Below, piece after piece: positions 39,001 to 54,000 of a stretch of DNA of 64,000 bases. This DNA comes from Epiperipatus broadwayi. Taxonomy: Eukaryota > Onychophora > Udeonychophora > Euonychophora > Peripatidae. Every line of letters starts with the position of its first letter. Position 1 is the stretch's first letter. The stretch is from NCBI GenBank assembly GCA_028023455.1, contig JAQFVV010000321.1, positions 186,001-250,000 of the forward strand. Direction: 5' to 3'. Both the position numbers and the translations under genes were made by a program. The notes beneath the pieces were generated by a model that was not told the DNA's origin, did not search any database, and saw only the letters and a program-made list of their open reading frames with translations.

Positions 39001-42000
39001 AGTCTCCATACAATAGTCCCACCCAATGTAAGGCATAGTAATCAATGATTGTTAAAAGGTTTGTGCATAAAATCTCTCTTAAATTTAAGACTCTTCACTG
39101 ATGAAAGTCGCAAACTAGAAACTAGTCTGGGGATATTGGATGAGTAGGCATCAGATAGTGATTTTATGCACAAATCTTCTATTGTTCACTGATTATTATG
39201 GCTTGCATAGGTGACACTACTGTAAAGAGAGTTTGCTCTATTTATTATTTTTTCACAATCTACACATTCTATTCTAGACAACCCAACCCACTCATGCTAC
39301 CATGACATAATACACATGGGATACAATTTTATTAAAAATTATACAATTAAAGTATTAAAGAAATTAATTTATATAAACTATAATTAGCATTTTTATAATT
39401 AATAAAGTTAATTTATAAAAATATTCACATATATATATTATAACGGTCGGGGTGAATTGAAAGTTGGAGTCTTACGTATCTGCTGTACAGGCGCCACCAG
39501 GCTATTTGAACCTGGAAAATTTATATAGTAGGCAGATACACGCTGTTCAGATCTAATTTTTACATATATATTTTATTCCAACCGTCAGCCCATGCCACTA
39601 GCTCGCTCAGGAGATGCAGAGATTTATAAAATATAAATTCTTATTAAAATATATTTTCAATATTAAAAAAACAAAAGAAGCCACTGCCAGTAATAACATG
39701 CACAAACATTTATTAAACATATATAAAATTCAGAATTATTATTTTAGTATAACTTTAAAAAATTTTTATTTTATAAAACATTATGGTGTTACTTTATATT
39801 TTAATTTACAATTTAACTGTTATTTTAAAAGTTTGCACAGATGAATTTAATATTTTATTAGTGTCGAGTATGGATAGACTACATAGATTGCATTTGAAAA
39901 GAAAATATTCTATTCCTTATTTAACCTTAGGCCAAAAGTCTGCAGTCAAACTAACGTCAATCTATCTGATTCATCAATGTATTCAATGCAGCATGAATAC
40001 GGCAGCATAGCATCATACTGTCAGGAATGCACATCTGAACAGCATGGTTATAGAGAAGAAACTGTCTCTCATCCAATACAGGAATGTTACATCTGTCTGG
40101 CGAGAAGAACAATTAAAAAAAAACTCCATAGGAAGGGATTGCGTTTGCCGTCTTACTATCCCATTCCATAGACTAAAGGGGTGATCCAAGGAGCAGGGAA
40201 TACGTCTGCTTTCGATGGTCAGTATGAAATGGGACTTATTTTGCCCAAGTGTGGCATATAATGTGATCCTGCACGTAGCGGATCTTCATGCTACATTTAC
40301 TAATTACACCAATACATCCAATCCATTGACCCAATTTAACTGAGAAACAAATAACCTAAGATTTACCCTCCCTTAATTAAACTAATATAACTTTACAAAT
40401 CTATACAGCCATTCACACCCGACTTAAATTTAACATGATTTAATTAAACATTTAGCATAACAAAACAAAAAAAAAAAAATCATAATAAACAAATAAATTA
40501 ATGGAAATGATTTTTAAAAACGATACATTCAATAAAAATAATTAATAAATAATTTAGTCAGATAGGAAATTCTATTTCTATTTAAATATTGAAAAGTTTA
40601 GAATTTAGAGTTCTTACAGTTTTCAAATACTGGAAAGTTTTAGAATTAATATTCATTATGGTTTTAAAAAGTTCATCCTTAACAGTTGCTTGCCATTTGG
40701 GATCCAGTGTTAATTGCCCCAATGTCCTGGAGAAACAGTATGCTGTTGGCTGTTTTATTGATTCATCCGGAGGTCCTTTACTTTATCTGGTATTTTATTT
40801 ATGGGCCCTGATAGCCTGTAGTCCGCAATATGGGAAAACGATGTCTTTTTTTTTTTATAGAAAAAATGAAGGACTTGAAAGTGCGTCTTTCAATCCTTTT
40901 TTTTCAACTCTCTTTACACTAACACATATAACACACCTTTTCTTTCACATCTCTTTCTTTTTTTTTATTTCCAAACTTTTCCTTTTATATTAAACTTTCG
41001 GATCGAGTGGACATTACGTCGTGATGGTGATGATCCTTTCGTTGAGGTCTGTTTCCTGAGGAATTTTTTTTATTGGCCATTCTGTTCCCATTGTTTTTCT
41101 CTCCTATCTGACCTTTAATTTACATTGTGAGATGCCCAAGGGCTAGTTTACTTTAATTGAAATTAATCCTTTCCATTTTACACAATAGCATTAATTAAAT
41201 TATATACATTCTTTTTAACGATATATTTTTATCTTTAAATCTTTTAAGTTTTTTTTTCTTTTTCTGAAAATTTAGTTTTAAAATTTTTTTTTTCTTTAAT
41301 AGTTTTCTTTTAATAATTTTTCACCTGTGTGATTTTATATATATGAGTTTAGATGACTTTTAACTTTCAATTTTTAATTCTTAAAAAAGAAGTTTTTATT
41401 TGCGAACTTTTATTTTTAATGTCTAATTTTTAGAAAAAATAATGTAACAGCACGTGTGCCCATTACAATATATATATACATTTTATTAGTTAATAAATGA
41501 AAGGACATCCTCTCCTCCTTTCCTTGTAAATGGATAAGTAAATTAATGAATGGCTGTTTTTTTTTTTAAAAAAATAGATCCCCCCCCTCAAATAATTTTA
41601 TATAATACAAATGTTTTTAAAAATAACTCATTAAAATAAATTATCTAAAAAATTTTTTTGTATTTTTATATAATTTTCTTGCTATGATAAAAACTTTTGA
41701 TGAAATAGAAAAGATAAGAGATATTAAATTAAAAATTTCAAACTACTGTATTGAAAAGAATTACATCAGCTACTCAATTTTATTATTGCAACATGAGACA
41801 ATGTGAAATAAAGCATTAGTGTTTAGAAAATGAAAGTCCCCCCCCCCCTTTTTTTTATTTTAATTTCTAATATTTTTATTTCTTATTTGATATTGTGAAG
41901 TGTAAGTAAGTGAAGCTGCTTATATTGAAATTTCAGTTATTGGGATAGTTATATGTATATGTTTATTGATTTTGAAAAATAAAACCCTTTCTTTAATCAT

Positions 42001-45000
42001 GCTTACAAATGTCTATAGATCACATGATCACTATTTCTTATGCTTGTTCACCGTATGTCTATAGACACTCACTTTACACTTATGATAATTGTGGTTTGTT
42101 TATTATGTTTATATATTTTACTTTTTACTACTTTTTTTTTAGCCATATTATAACTTCTGGATTTTCATTTCTTCTTAAAATGGTTGATATATTAGGAGTA
42201 TTGCCATCAAAGGATTCTGAGGTAATTTAAAAAAAACACACACACACATAAAATATTTAACTATGCAATGAAATACTTCTGTGAATCAAAGATTTTATAG
42301 CAAATAGTGCTATGTTTTTATGTGATATTTTTTTTTAATACAGAAGTTAAACATGAATATTTAAAAATGTTGATACTTGTCATATTTTTAAAACAAATCT
42401 TGGAAATGGTCATTTATATAATCTATGCATTACTTTACCATATCACCCTTTTCTAACTATAAATTCCATTCAAAAACAAAGTGTCACATGGCTTCACTAG
42501 TTTACATTAATCTGCATAAGATAATAGTAGCTTTTCTTTATTCTCTAGTATCAATTTTATGTAGATATAAGCATTAATTGAAATACAGATGGCAGTGCGG
42601 TGACATATTGAGAGGTTTTTTTCTGGTTATTCGTACCATAGTTTCTTTTTTATTCATATTTTGCTATTCGTGCTAATGTTCATCAACAACCAACAGTGGA
42701 CATCAGTATGAATGAATTGATTTTGATACCATTATATTTTTTTTATGTTCTAGGATGGGAAAGCATTGTTATTTAAGTAAACTTCAAGCATTATATTTAC
42801 TCCAAGAAAACTTCACATGATTTTCTCTGCTTACATTTAACATATCCTTTTAGAAGTAGTAATTCATTCAATTTACTTTGCTATAAGATTGAGTAGTCAA
42901 TAATTAGATGGTAGTAGAGTTATAATCTACATTTCCAAACTAATTTATCACTGGAGAGTTTTAGACTATTACAATTTATGCCTCAATATTTTTCAGGACT
43001 GTCTTTAAAAATCAGCAGATAAGAAAATTAAATTCATTCATTTCCAATAAAAACAATAATAACAACAATCAGTTCATATCTGTTTTTGGCATCTGTTTTC
43101 AAATTTGAATTCACATAAAAATTCTCATTTGAAGAACTCTTTATGGATAATATTATTCACATATTTAATATAATTCTGATTATTTTAGAGTAATGTTCTT
43201 CCCAATGCTCATGTTCCAAATTTTCAAATACTTAAAATTTGAAACCATCCAACACTTTTTAAGTTCATTTTATCAGTGATTTCACATCTGTTACTATGTT
43301 CAGTATCTATCCTAAATTCAAAAGGATATACTGTTTATCATTAATTTTCCATTGCAAATATTTCAATATCAAGGATGCAACAAATCCACAAGTTATCATT
43401 ATATTTAATGTGCAAAAAGATTAACAGTGATTTTAGGGTGGAAGAATGTATAATATAATCTCTTTTATAACATTCTTTTTCCTATCATATTTTTTACTTT
43501 TTCTATGCAATATATATATATATATATTGTAATGGTAAGTCAATTATGTAGTGATAAATATAACTTAGTAGTTAGGGTTTAAATCCAAACCTATTCCATG
43601 TTCAATGAGCACATATATAATGATCAATATAAAATATTCCACTACATGTATCTTTGAATCTTATAAATCCTCATTTAAATTAATATAATTAAATTAAAGA
43701 ACAGGGAGGATGATGATGGCTTTTTGATCACAACCAGTCTAAAGTATTTTATTTGTTTTAGGCTTCTATTTGAAGATACTCCAGGTGCCAAACCTCCTCA
43801 AAAGAGAATATTTCCATAGAATTATTTAAGATAACACTCATCATCAGGTTTTCAAAGCTGTGGATAATTTATAAACTAGAATATGGGTGCGTTGAAGTTA
43901 AAATACTTAAAGTTATAGAAAACAAACAAATAGATTAATAAAACAATAAGATAACCATTTATTAATAAAACAAAACGTAATTTGGTTGTTGTATCTGTAT
44001 AATAATAATTTCAAATATAGATCTTACATTGAGTATATAATAATTACTATAATTTTAATAAGTAGTTCATATATTTCATTTCTTTTTCATTTAGTACTTT
44101 CACATATAGATATAAAATCATCACATGATACTTAATCTACCTTCAATAAACAGTTTATATATTTAGTTTTTTTTCTATTTAGTAATTTCACATATAGATA
44201 TAGAATTAATCACATAGTACTTCATTTATTTCCAACAAACAATTAATATATTTAGTTTCTTCCTGCTTAAAATAAAATAAAGCATATAATCATTGAAAAT
44301 AATAGATTGATTTAATTAATGTGGAATGTGTAATTAAAAAATTATAAAGGAGTTTATTTTAAGAAAGGTATTTAAGAAACAAACGTGATAGAAATTTAAG
44401 ATTGTTTGTTAGAAGAGATTTAAGGTAAAAGTAATTTGTATTTGTTATATGTATTGGATTATTGTGGAATATTTGTATTTATTTATTTTTTTATGAACTT
44501 ATTAATTATTCCTCAACAAAGACTATAAAATAATATAGTTAAAGCATTGGGAGTATTATTGTAATTTATAATAGTTCATATAATAAATCAAAATTTATAA
44601 AGAAGAAGTTACATGTGACTTGTTTTATATATTTTAGTTTTACTTCTAGTAATTCCACACATAACTCCTCATTTAATATATTTTCAGTTTGAGTTTATAC
44701 TTTTAATTTAAAGATAAATATACAGGATAACATATTACAATAAATAATTTCCTTATAATCTTTGTAAGTTTAAAGTCTCTTTTCAATATTATAGAATAAA
44801 TATCTTATCAGTAACAATAAATATTTAATATCCTTCATCCTAGGTTTTAGATATCAGTTTTCTACTCTATAATTACAATCAGTCATCTTCTTAAATTTTT
44901 TTGAAGCTTATATTTCTTCTTTTCGCACACTGAATAAGTAAATTAGAGTTATAATCCTGTAGTGCATATAAAATACACATAGTCTTTGGTAATTTAGCTG

Positions 45001-48000
45001 CATAATCCAGTTATTTTCTTTTACTGGTAGATGGTAAGAGGTAATGATATAATTTCACATACTGCATTATTTACTGGACTGGGCTACATACTCAGGGTCT
45101 TCCGACTGATGTATTACGTGTTCTGGCCTAGCCTTTCATGGCAAAAGATTCACCACTATAATAAAACATTATAGCTTCTAATATAAGCTTTGTAATTTCA
45201 GTTAGCAGCAAGGAAAACTTTTCTCTGCACAGCTCACTTCAACACTGCTTTTCACGTGTAGCTTGCAGTTTGGAGTTCATAAATCCTTTTTGGAATGAAG
45301 TTGACCTCTGAATGAATAACTGCTTACTGTCTGGATCATTAGCTATTACACATACTGTTATTTTGCTATCTCAGATTCAGAGAAAAATATTCCATTGTTT
45401 TTTTTTTTAACAAAAGAAAGAAAGAACTATTTGCTTTTTTTTCTTTTTCTGCTATGGATTACAAAAGATAATTTTTGATTGGTTTTTATCAATTTATTTA
45501 TAATTAAAAAATGTTGTTAATTCATAATTATTTTTCCTTGATTTAAACTCATCATTCTATTTTCTATAGGAATTGATAAAATTTTATTTACAACATGATT
45601 CTAAATAGATAAGACTAAAAACCTCTTAAAATGCTCTTTAAAGTATGAAGTGCATATTTTCTCTTTCATTATTGTATATATATATATATGTTTGTGTGTG
45701 TAAGTGCACACACGCATGTTATTCTTCAAATCTGATTATGTAGCAGCTACATTCCTGCTACTAGGGTTTTAATATATTTGATTTATTTAAAAATTAAACC
45801 AATGTTTGGTATTTGAACTTAGATTTTTTTTTTTTACTTTATTAATCAAATATGAAGTTATCTAATTGTACTCTGTGTACATCACTAGCTCTAAATCATC
45901 ACTCATATAGTAGATGGCTGCCCAGCCTTGCCTATTTATGGAGATATTCATGTTTGTGAATCAATCTCTGAAAATGTTCAATGACTCAATTCTTTTAGCA
46001 AGCATTTTGAAGTAATATGTATGATATATATTGAGCCAAATAGTTATACATATGTTTATAAATAAGAAGATAAAATATCCCAACTGCTGGGCAAAGCTCT
46101 TCATCAGCTTTCTACACTAAAACTACGAAGAAGACAATACTTACTAGACTATTATGCTACATTTTACATTTATATACACAGTCAAAACTAGTAAAATATT
46201 TTTATCAATTGCAAATTGATAGTATACTTTAATTGAAACTTTTTGTGCCTTTTCATCATGTTTTACTATTAGCAGATGCAAAGCATATTGCTGAAAAAAA
46301 TTTGCAATTTATCAGTATACAAACTTTGAGAATCTTTTCAATTAGTTTTTATATCAAATCTGCAATTTAAATTTATTTAAAGAAAATATCACAATTAGAA
46401 AGAAAATTTATAGACAGCCTATGTACATGTATGTGTGCATGTGCCTTGAAAAAAATAATCTTATAAATTTATTTATTTCTGCAAAAAATTGGACACTTCT
46501 ATAATATTAATGAGATTTACTGATATGCGGATGTAACTTACCTTCCAAAGAGAAAAGAAATAGATGATATCACTCTTAAAAAATATTAAATTAATGCCAA
46601 TATAGGAAATATGCAATATATTGAGAAGAGTGAAGCAATTCTCTATTTCAAAATCAGTCCATGCTAATAAATATGCAGTTATCTTATGCAAACACATGAA
46701 AATTCAAATACTTGACATTCTTACCATAAAGTTCCAGCCCTAGTATTTAATCATGAAAAAATAATCTCATACTGTTTTCAGGTCTTTGATAATTATGCCA
46801 CCATTTTGAAATTTTTAAAAAAATTACATCAGATATAATTTGTCACATACCTTCAGTTTAAATATAGTAAGTACAAAAATATATACATTGATAGAAAGAG
46901 TAAATATGAAATTAGAAATAACCATTAACATTAAAGCTATAAACAATGTGGAAAGTGGTCTCGAAATAAAGCAGAGATTCCTGGAATTATTTGAAAATAA
47001 GTTATGGCAAATAGCAGGTAACCCTATACACCTTGAGTTGGTGGAAACACCAAACCCTATCATTTGTAAAGCCAAGAACATACTGCTGGCAGAAAAAGAA
47101 AGAATAAAGGAAAAAGTCAGATCATTAGTTTCTAAGAATGTATTAAAGCAGGTTGAGTCTGCGAATTGTGCAATGCCAATAGTAATAATCACTAAGCCAA
47201 ACAGGCAAATTAGAATTTGTAGAGATTATAAACGTGAATAAATACCTAAATAAAGGTGCATATTCTGTACCACAATTAGGGAGGTGTTAGCTGGGTTAAC
47301 TGATGCAAAGTTTTTCGCAGTTAGATCTTAATTCCACATTTCATCAGATCGAGGTAACTGAAAAAACAGCTCAAATTTTAACCTTAACAATGCCTTTCAG
47401 GTTGTTCAGCTGTAATAGACTGCCATTTGGAATCTCCACGGCTTCCAATATTTTCCAAACGAAAATTGACCACATTTTGAATGGTTTAACAGGAATCGTA
47501 CCATATTTGGACAATATCCTAATAACTGCAGTGACAGTAAAGGAGTTAAAGGACAGAGTATTAAGTGTGTACAAAAGACTAAGTAGGCAAGTGTTAAATT
47601 GAATGAGGAAAAATGGTGTGGCAAGCTCAAGAATTAGTTTTCTTAGGCCACATCATTTCGGACAAATGGAAAAAGCCGTGCCCAGATAAAGTCATAGCGG
47701 TAAAAAATGCAAATAAACCTCGGAACGTAAAGCAATTGCAAGTGTTTCTGGGATTGGTAAATTTTTTATAAACCATTTTTGAAAAGCAAAGCAATGATAG
47801 CTAAACCATTATATGATCTATTTAGAACAAATTACTAATGGCAGTGGGCTCAGAAGCAAGAACTAGCCTTTGAAAAAACAAAGGCACTATTAATATCAGA
47901 TAGGCTATTCGTGCAATATGATAGTGAGAAAAAAACTTCAAATAACTACTGATGCATCTGAATATGGGGTATGGGCAGTACACTTCGCACACCCTGACAA

Positions 48001-51000
48001 AAGCAGAAAAAATCTATGACAAATTGATAAAGAAGTGTTGGCCATGGTATTTGCAATTAAAAAAATTTTCACGGACCATAAGCCATCACTAGGTATTTTT
48101 GCCCACGACAAAGTAGTGCCTGAACACATAAGTCTGAGGATGTTAGCTGGCGGAATATTTTGGCCACATGATTACAAATTATACTACAAAAAAGGAAAGA
48201 TATCAAACACATCTATATAGATACCCGGTTAGACTGGAACCTATAAGTTCAGAAACAAGTGATTTACATCGATAGCACAAGATCAAGAATATTAAACAAT
48301 AAAACAGTAGAGAAGTGGACAAAAGAAAATAAGGGATATCAGATATTAAGCAAGTGGATTAGAGAAGGATAGCTTAAAACAAAACCAAGCTATGTAAATC
48401 AAGAGTTTTGGATAAACAAAGAAAGATTGTCAATATGCAAGGGATGTCTAATAATGGGGGATAAAACAGTAATACCGCCTGCAGGCCATAATCATGTATT
48501 TGAACTATTACATAAAGGGCACCCAGGGGTAGTGAGAGCTAAAGCTTTGGCAGGTAGTTATGTCTAGTGGCCAAAAATAAATATGGACTTTGAAAAATAT
48601 GTTAAGATGTACAATATTTGTCAGATAGAAATGGCACTCCCAGCAAAAAAGTACACTGAGTGGCCCAAGACATCCAGACCATGGGAAAGATTGCACATTA
48701 ACCATGCAGGGCCGATTACAGGGAAAAGGATTTTAATACTAATAGATGTGTTCTCAAAGTGGATTGAGTACCATGAAATTAAAAATACAAGCACAGAAGA
48801 AACAATAAAGTGTTTGGATAAAGTGTTCACAATACATGATTACCAGAAACCATTGTATCAGATAATGTGACAAGTTTCATGGGTAACATTATGGAAAAAT
48901 ACTGGAGAGGAAATGGATTTCTTCACATGTATACCCCCCACCACCACCATACCATCTTGAATCAAATGGCATGGCTAAAAAAGTGGTGCAACAAATAAAG
49001 GGTCTAAGAAAAGCAATTATGGACAATTACAAAATAGGCTACAGGAAATAATGCTGGCACAACATTCAACACCATGCACAGTAACTAGCATCACACCTGC
49101 AGAACTGTTTGTGAGAAGGTGATTGAGAACAGAACTATCATTAATTCATCCTGCAGGAAATAGAACGAGCAAAGGCGATTACTACAGAACGAAGTTCAGA
49201 ACCGGAGCAGCAGTATGGTTTCGAGATGTTTTAAGTAAAACTTTGCACAAAGGAGCAGTTGAAAAAAGCCTGTCAAATCATATAGTAATGATTAGGAGTG
49301 AAAATGGGGATATATATAAATGCCAAGAGAGTCACATAAGAGGCCATGAATGAGACAGTCAATTTTGACATGAGAAATTCAGAAAATGAACAAAAAAGGT
49401 ACAATACCAAGGAAGAGAGCTACAAAGACCTAAATGATAATGATATGAGAAGAACAACCAGATGAAAATGAAAACTCAGAAAAACATACAGAACAAGAAG
49501 AAAAAGAGGCAGTAGTAGAAAAAAAATCACCCTGGCCTATTCGTGAAAAACGTATACCGGATAGACATCGTGATTATGTGTAGCAAGTTAACAGAGTTTT
49601 TCTCTGAAATGGGGTGAGGTGCTATATTTTGTAGAAAATATATTAGGCTTTAGTAACTCAAGAACTACAGAAGTTATAAAGCTAAGTTTTCACTTCAGAG
49701 AAAAAATAGTAATAAAATATGAACACTTGTAGTTTAAAAAACAATAAAAAGATTGCTTATAATTAATGGAAACGTAAATGTAAATAGATATGTAAGTTTT
49801 AAAAAGTAATGAAAAATAACTTCTGTAAAAATAAAGGAAACTTTATTTTGATAATTTGAGTTTAAGTCTAATTCAACAAAGAAAGATTGGTTTGTAGATA
49901 AATTAGATTTAAACAGATAAAGATTTTAACTTATTATTTTCAAGGCCAGATATAACTCATGGATTTAAAATACCAGGAAAACTGTGTATTATTAAAATCA
50001 AACCATTAAACTATTTTAGGAGAAAACAAATGGAATAAATATTTAAAGCTAATTACTGTGGAATGCGAATGGTTGTAATTAGAAGCCGGATCCTTTTCTG
50101 CAACAATGGAAGTCTCCCAGAGCCCGTGTTTCTGAAAGTGAAAGAAAGCTGGCTAGGGAAAATGTTTACAGACCTTACTGGTCTTTTTATGATTTGTGTA
50201 TGCCTGATAAGGCCCAATTAGGATTGGGTTTTAAGTACTGTGAGTATAAACTTTTAGTATTCATTTAGGTCCACTACTAGTGTAGTTTTTTGTGGTGATT
50301 ATAGCATTGAAGAGTCAGAACTTTCAATCAAGGACTAATTGTTAATGTATATGTAAAGTTACTATGGATTATTATTTAGTAAAATCTTAATTGATGTGCA
50401 TATATATATAATATGTAAATAAATATATTTATTCTTATTTAATAATGTTTTGGGCAATTAATAATTTTTGTGATAATTGTTGGTAGTCAGATTCATAGCT
50501 GAATACACAACAGTATCTTATTAGATTATCTAATTAACAAAATTTTATTATCAGGAATGAGTGAGATGGATTGCTTGCATGATCAGATAAATATCCATTT
50601 CTGAAATATAATTGAATTCAATATATCCAGAAACAGAACTATGATAATTAGGAGTGTACCTGCTTATTTCTTTTTAAATCACCAATTCTGACCATTTCTT
50701 TTTTCATCAATGAAAAGCAAATAACTTTCTTGATTTAGTAATCAGAACTTACTTTCCACCTATGATAGATAAATATTACTCTTAATCTCTAGTAAATAGT
50801 GTTTTTCCTTTTTTTCCCCACTTATAGTAAGTAATTAATTATTTTTGACTATTTGCTTCAGTTGTTTTTTGGTTTTTTTTGTTTCATATAGGGAAGATAC
50901 ATAACTCTTACTAACTATAGTAACCTTTCCACCTGTGGAAGTAAAGTATTCTTTTATTTTATTAGCTATGAGATCAAAGACAGTTTTTTTAGAGTCTGCT

Positions 51001-54000
51001 TTCTTAATAAAACTCAGCTTATATTTTTAAAAAGGCCTTCAGTTATTTTTGCATATGAATACTTCATTTTCTTGTCATAGAATCACTTTACTTTCTTAAT
51101 TACATGGTCTTTTTTTTTTTAAATGTCATAGCATCGGTCGGGACGCGAACCCGCAACCCGGGCAACTGCCTGCAAGTGCAAGGCAGTCACGCTGACCTCT
51201 CGACCACCAATGCAATTACATGGTCTTTACTGACATTATTGATTATTTTGGATCTTTCCATCACGATCACAAGTTTTTTTTTAAACTTAAAATATCATTT
51301 GATAACTCTTGTTTAATCTTGCTAGTAAAAACAACATCTTTATTTGAGATTAAAACAAGAATTACTTTATCCTTTTCTTTTATAGATGTTTCAATGTTCT
51401 CTAATATTCTGCTGTTCCAGAATCGAATTTACTTGAAATTCCTAAAGTTTATTTTGCACTACATCTTCAAAACTATTTCTGATAATTTTAGTTCTACAGT
51501 ATAAGTCTTTTTCTGTATTTTAGTATTATTAGAGTTCCAAATATTCTTTACTTCTTGAATTTTTTTACTGATCAATACAATAACATCATCTTTTAAGTAA
51601 TTAATGACGACTTCATATAATTAATATTCTAATGAAGGTTTTTCATAAAGCTTTTTAATCTATAATATTAATAAGCCAATAAGCTGATACACATGCACTT
51701 TGCAGATGTCACTATATAAATGAATACTCCCACTTTTTCAAACCCAAGATAAAGTCTTTAAGAAAATATAGAATGAAAATATAGGCGGATTCATTCTATA
51801 TTTTCTTAAAGACTTTATCTTGGGTTTGAAAAAGTGGGAGTATTCATTTATATAGTGACATCTGCAAAGCGCATGTGTATCAGCTTATTGGCTTATTAAT
51901 ATTATAGATTATAAACAAAAACATCGCGCTATAAAAAAAATAAATGTCTTGTTTACATATATTTAATTATAAAAATGATGTATTGTAAATTCTAGAAATT
52001 TCATTGGCGTCATTCATTTACAATGTAGAAAAGTAATTTAAAGTGATCAATTAATAACTTCACGCTCTTCATTTCAAACACTTCAGATTTGCCCATACAT
52101 ATACTGGTTGGGTCGAAAATATAGGTGGATTCATTCTATATTTTCTTAAAGACTTTATCTTGGGTTTGAAAAAGTGGGAGTATTCATTTATATAGTGTAC
52201 CGGTAAAATCACCATGCTTAATCACGCGCAATAATCCGAATTCAAACCCAGTCCACATCTAGGAATAAATTCCAAAATGCAAACCAAATTCAAACCCAAA
52301 CCTCTGGCATGACCAACCGATGAATAACGCAACAACAGTACGTGGTTTTCCCTTTACTAGCTCGTCGGGAAACACAGACTAAATTACCCTACAATCAGTT
52401 ATTTATATATATCTAATATTCGAGATATTGGTACGGTTAATAATTCAATATATATTTAAGTTGTCGATACAGACAGCAGGTGCTTAACTAGATTTCGAGA
52501 GTAATAAGACCAGAGAGACAAAAATAGATTAGATAAATTTTTAATAATTATTGAAATCATAGAATACTATGTACAGATACAGTAAAATTTTCATACGTAT
52601 ATTTCTAATAATTCGCTACTAGTCCTTAATAATCATTTTAGGCTGATAGACAAAACGCATGCCAATATTTATATGTTTTAAATGGTCGTACGAGTTGATA
52701 TGAGAATCAGAGTAACTTGAGCATTTAAAATATTCAATTACTATTTTATATTAAGTTGTTTGATTTTAATAGATTCAAACCCTTACGTATACGGATAATT
52801 GGAGGAGGTTTTATATAAAAAATGTAATATAATAATGATGTACTGATGGTTGCAGAGCTTAAGATATACTACAATAATAACTTGCGGTGCATTGACGGAA
52901 GACCGGGCGGCTTGTACTTTGACAAGTCTTAATGCCCCCAAGTAGATCCGGGACACTACAACCAGCCGGGATCATTTTCGAACCCCGGTGATCCAAGAGA
53001 TTATCTGGAGAAGAATTTCTTTCTTTCCAATTGGTAGTAAAAACGAGACGCCAATTTCGGCGAAGGAAAAGGCACTGCCACAGTAACATCGAGGAAGAGT
53101 GATCGGAAGTGGACTTAAAGCGAAACTATATAAAACCTTGATTATCTCTCCGTAACATTTTCTACGCAACAATCTGATATGACTATTCAAAATAAAACAT
53201 AGCGAAATCAAAAGATCACAAAAGTAACGATTAATTAATTTCACTCTGAAACCCATAACTCCCCAGGTTGTTTGGAAGGTAATAATAGTAACAAAAATAT
53301 TCACTTTATATTATTACTCCGTTCATATATAAAAATAACATAATAAAAATTTAGACTTTATTTTATATTTGTTATTTGGAGCAAAGATTAAAATATCATT
53401 TTGACAAAATAAAAGGAATAATTCAGGTACTTGAATATTTCTCAACTCAACATAAACGAACCAATTTTTTTAGTTCGATAAAAGAAAATTACTTTTAAAA
53501 TGAATATACTAATAATATCATGAAATAAACCTTAATGGCTTTAACTAGAGTTGAAAAATATTATTATTGGCATCGCTTTGTTTGTAAATGTAAGTAATAA
53601 TAAGAATATAAGTCTATTCACTAATGAATTACTATTAGGCACAAAATATTAGTAAATTATCATCTAAAGACTAGAGCACAGAAATATTAGAGAAGAAATT
53701 TACTGACAGGCTTTAGTGTAACATTTTAACAAAGGAAAGCAAGAAATTTACATGTAATTACCTAGATTAATTCATAACAGATTAAATAATAAAATTATTA
53801 AGCTTAGAGGAAAGTTAAAAGTTCATGTAACAAGAGTTACCATTCTTCTTCGTCCGGCTTTTCTCCTTGCGGTAATGTTTATGCAGAACGTAGGCGCGCA
53901 TTTTGGATTCCTTAGAACGGCATGATTAATTTAAAGGTTGGAATTGAGAAAACTGGAAGCACAGGAAACATTATGGATCAGCGGCTCGAAAGATTTAAAT

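Larger units (their letters stand above)
46840..50512 (+). mobile_element. Truncated, decayed Ty3/Gypsy LTR retrotransposon
   Basis: From the RT N-terminus (46906 on) to a 3' LTR. The order RT, RNase H, integrase identifies Ty3/Gypsy rather than Copia. Gag, protease and the 5' LTR are missing. A polypurine tract (gaaatggggtgagg, 49606-49619) precedes the 3' LTR at 49620-50512. Many stops and frameshifts break the pol region, so it is dead. Confidence 0.9.

Noticed and set aside
46824-47192. Minus-strand frame opposite the Gypsy RT
   Set aside because: Shadow of the pol remnant. The same holds for 47371-47630 and 48508-48830 on the minus strand.
51113-51213. Functional tRNA gene
   Set aside because: A and B boxes and acceptor-like ends are present, but the anticodon loop is too long, and the poly-A tail and target duplication show a SINE.
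52859-53304. Overlapping minus-strand frames inside copy B, similar to 30784-31046 in copy A
   Set aside because: Similarity is explained by the two copies being the same element. The frames differ between copies and hold no known domain.
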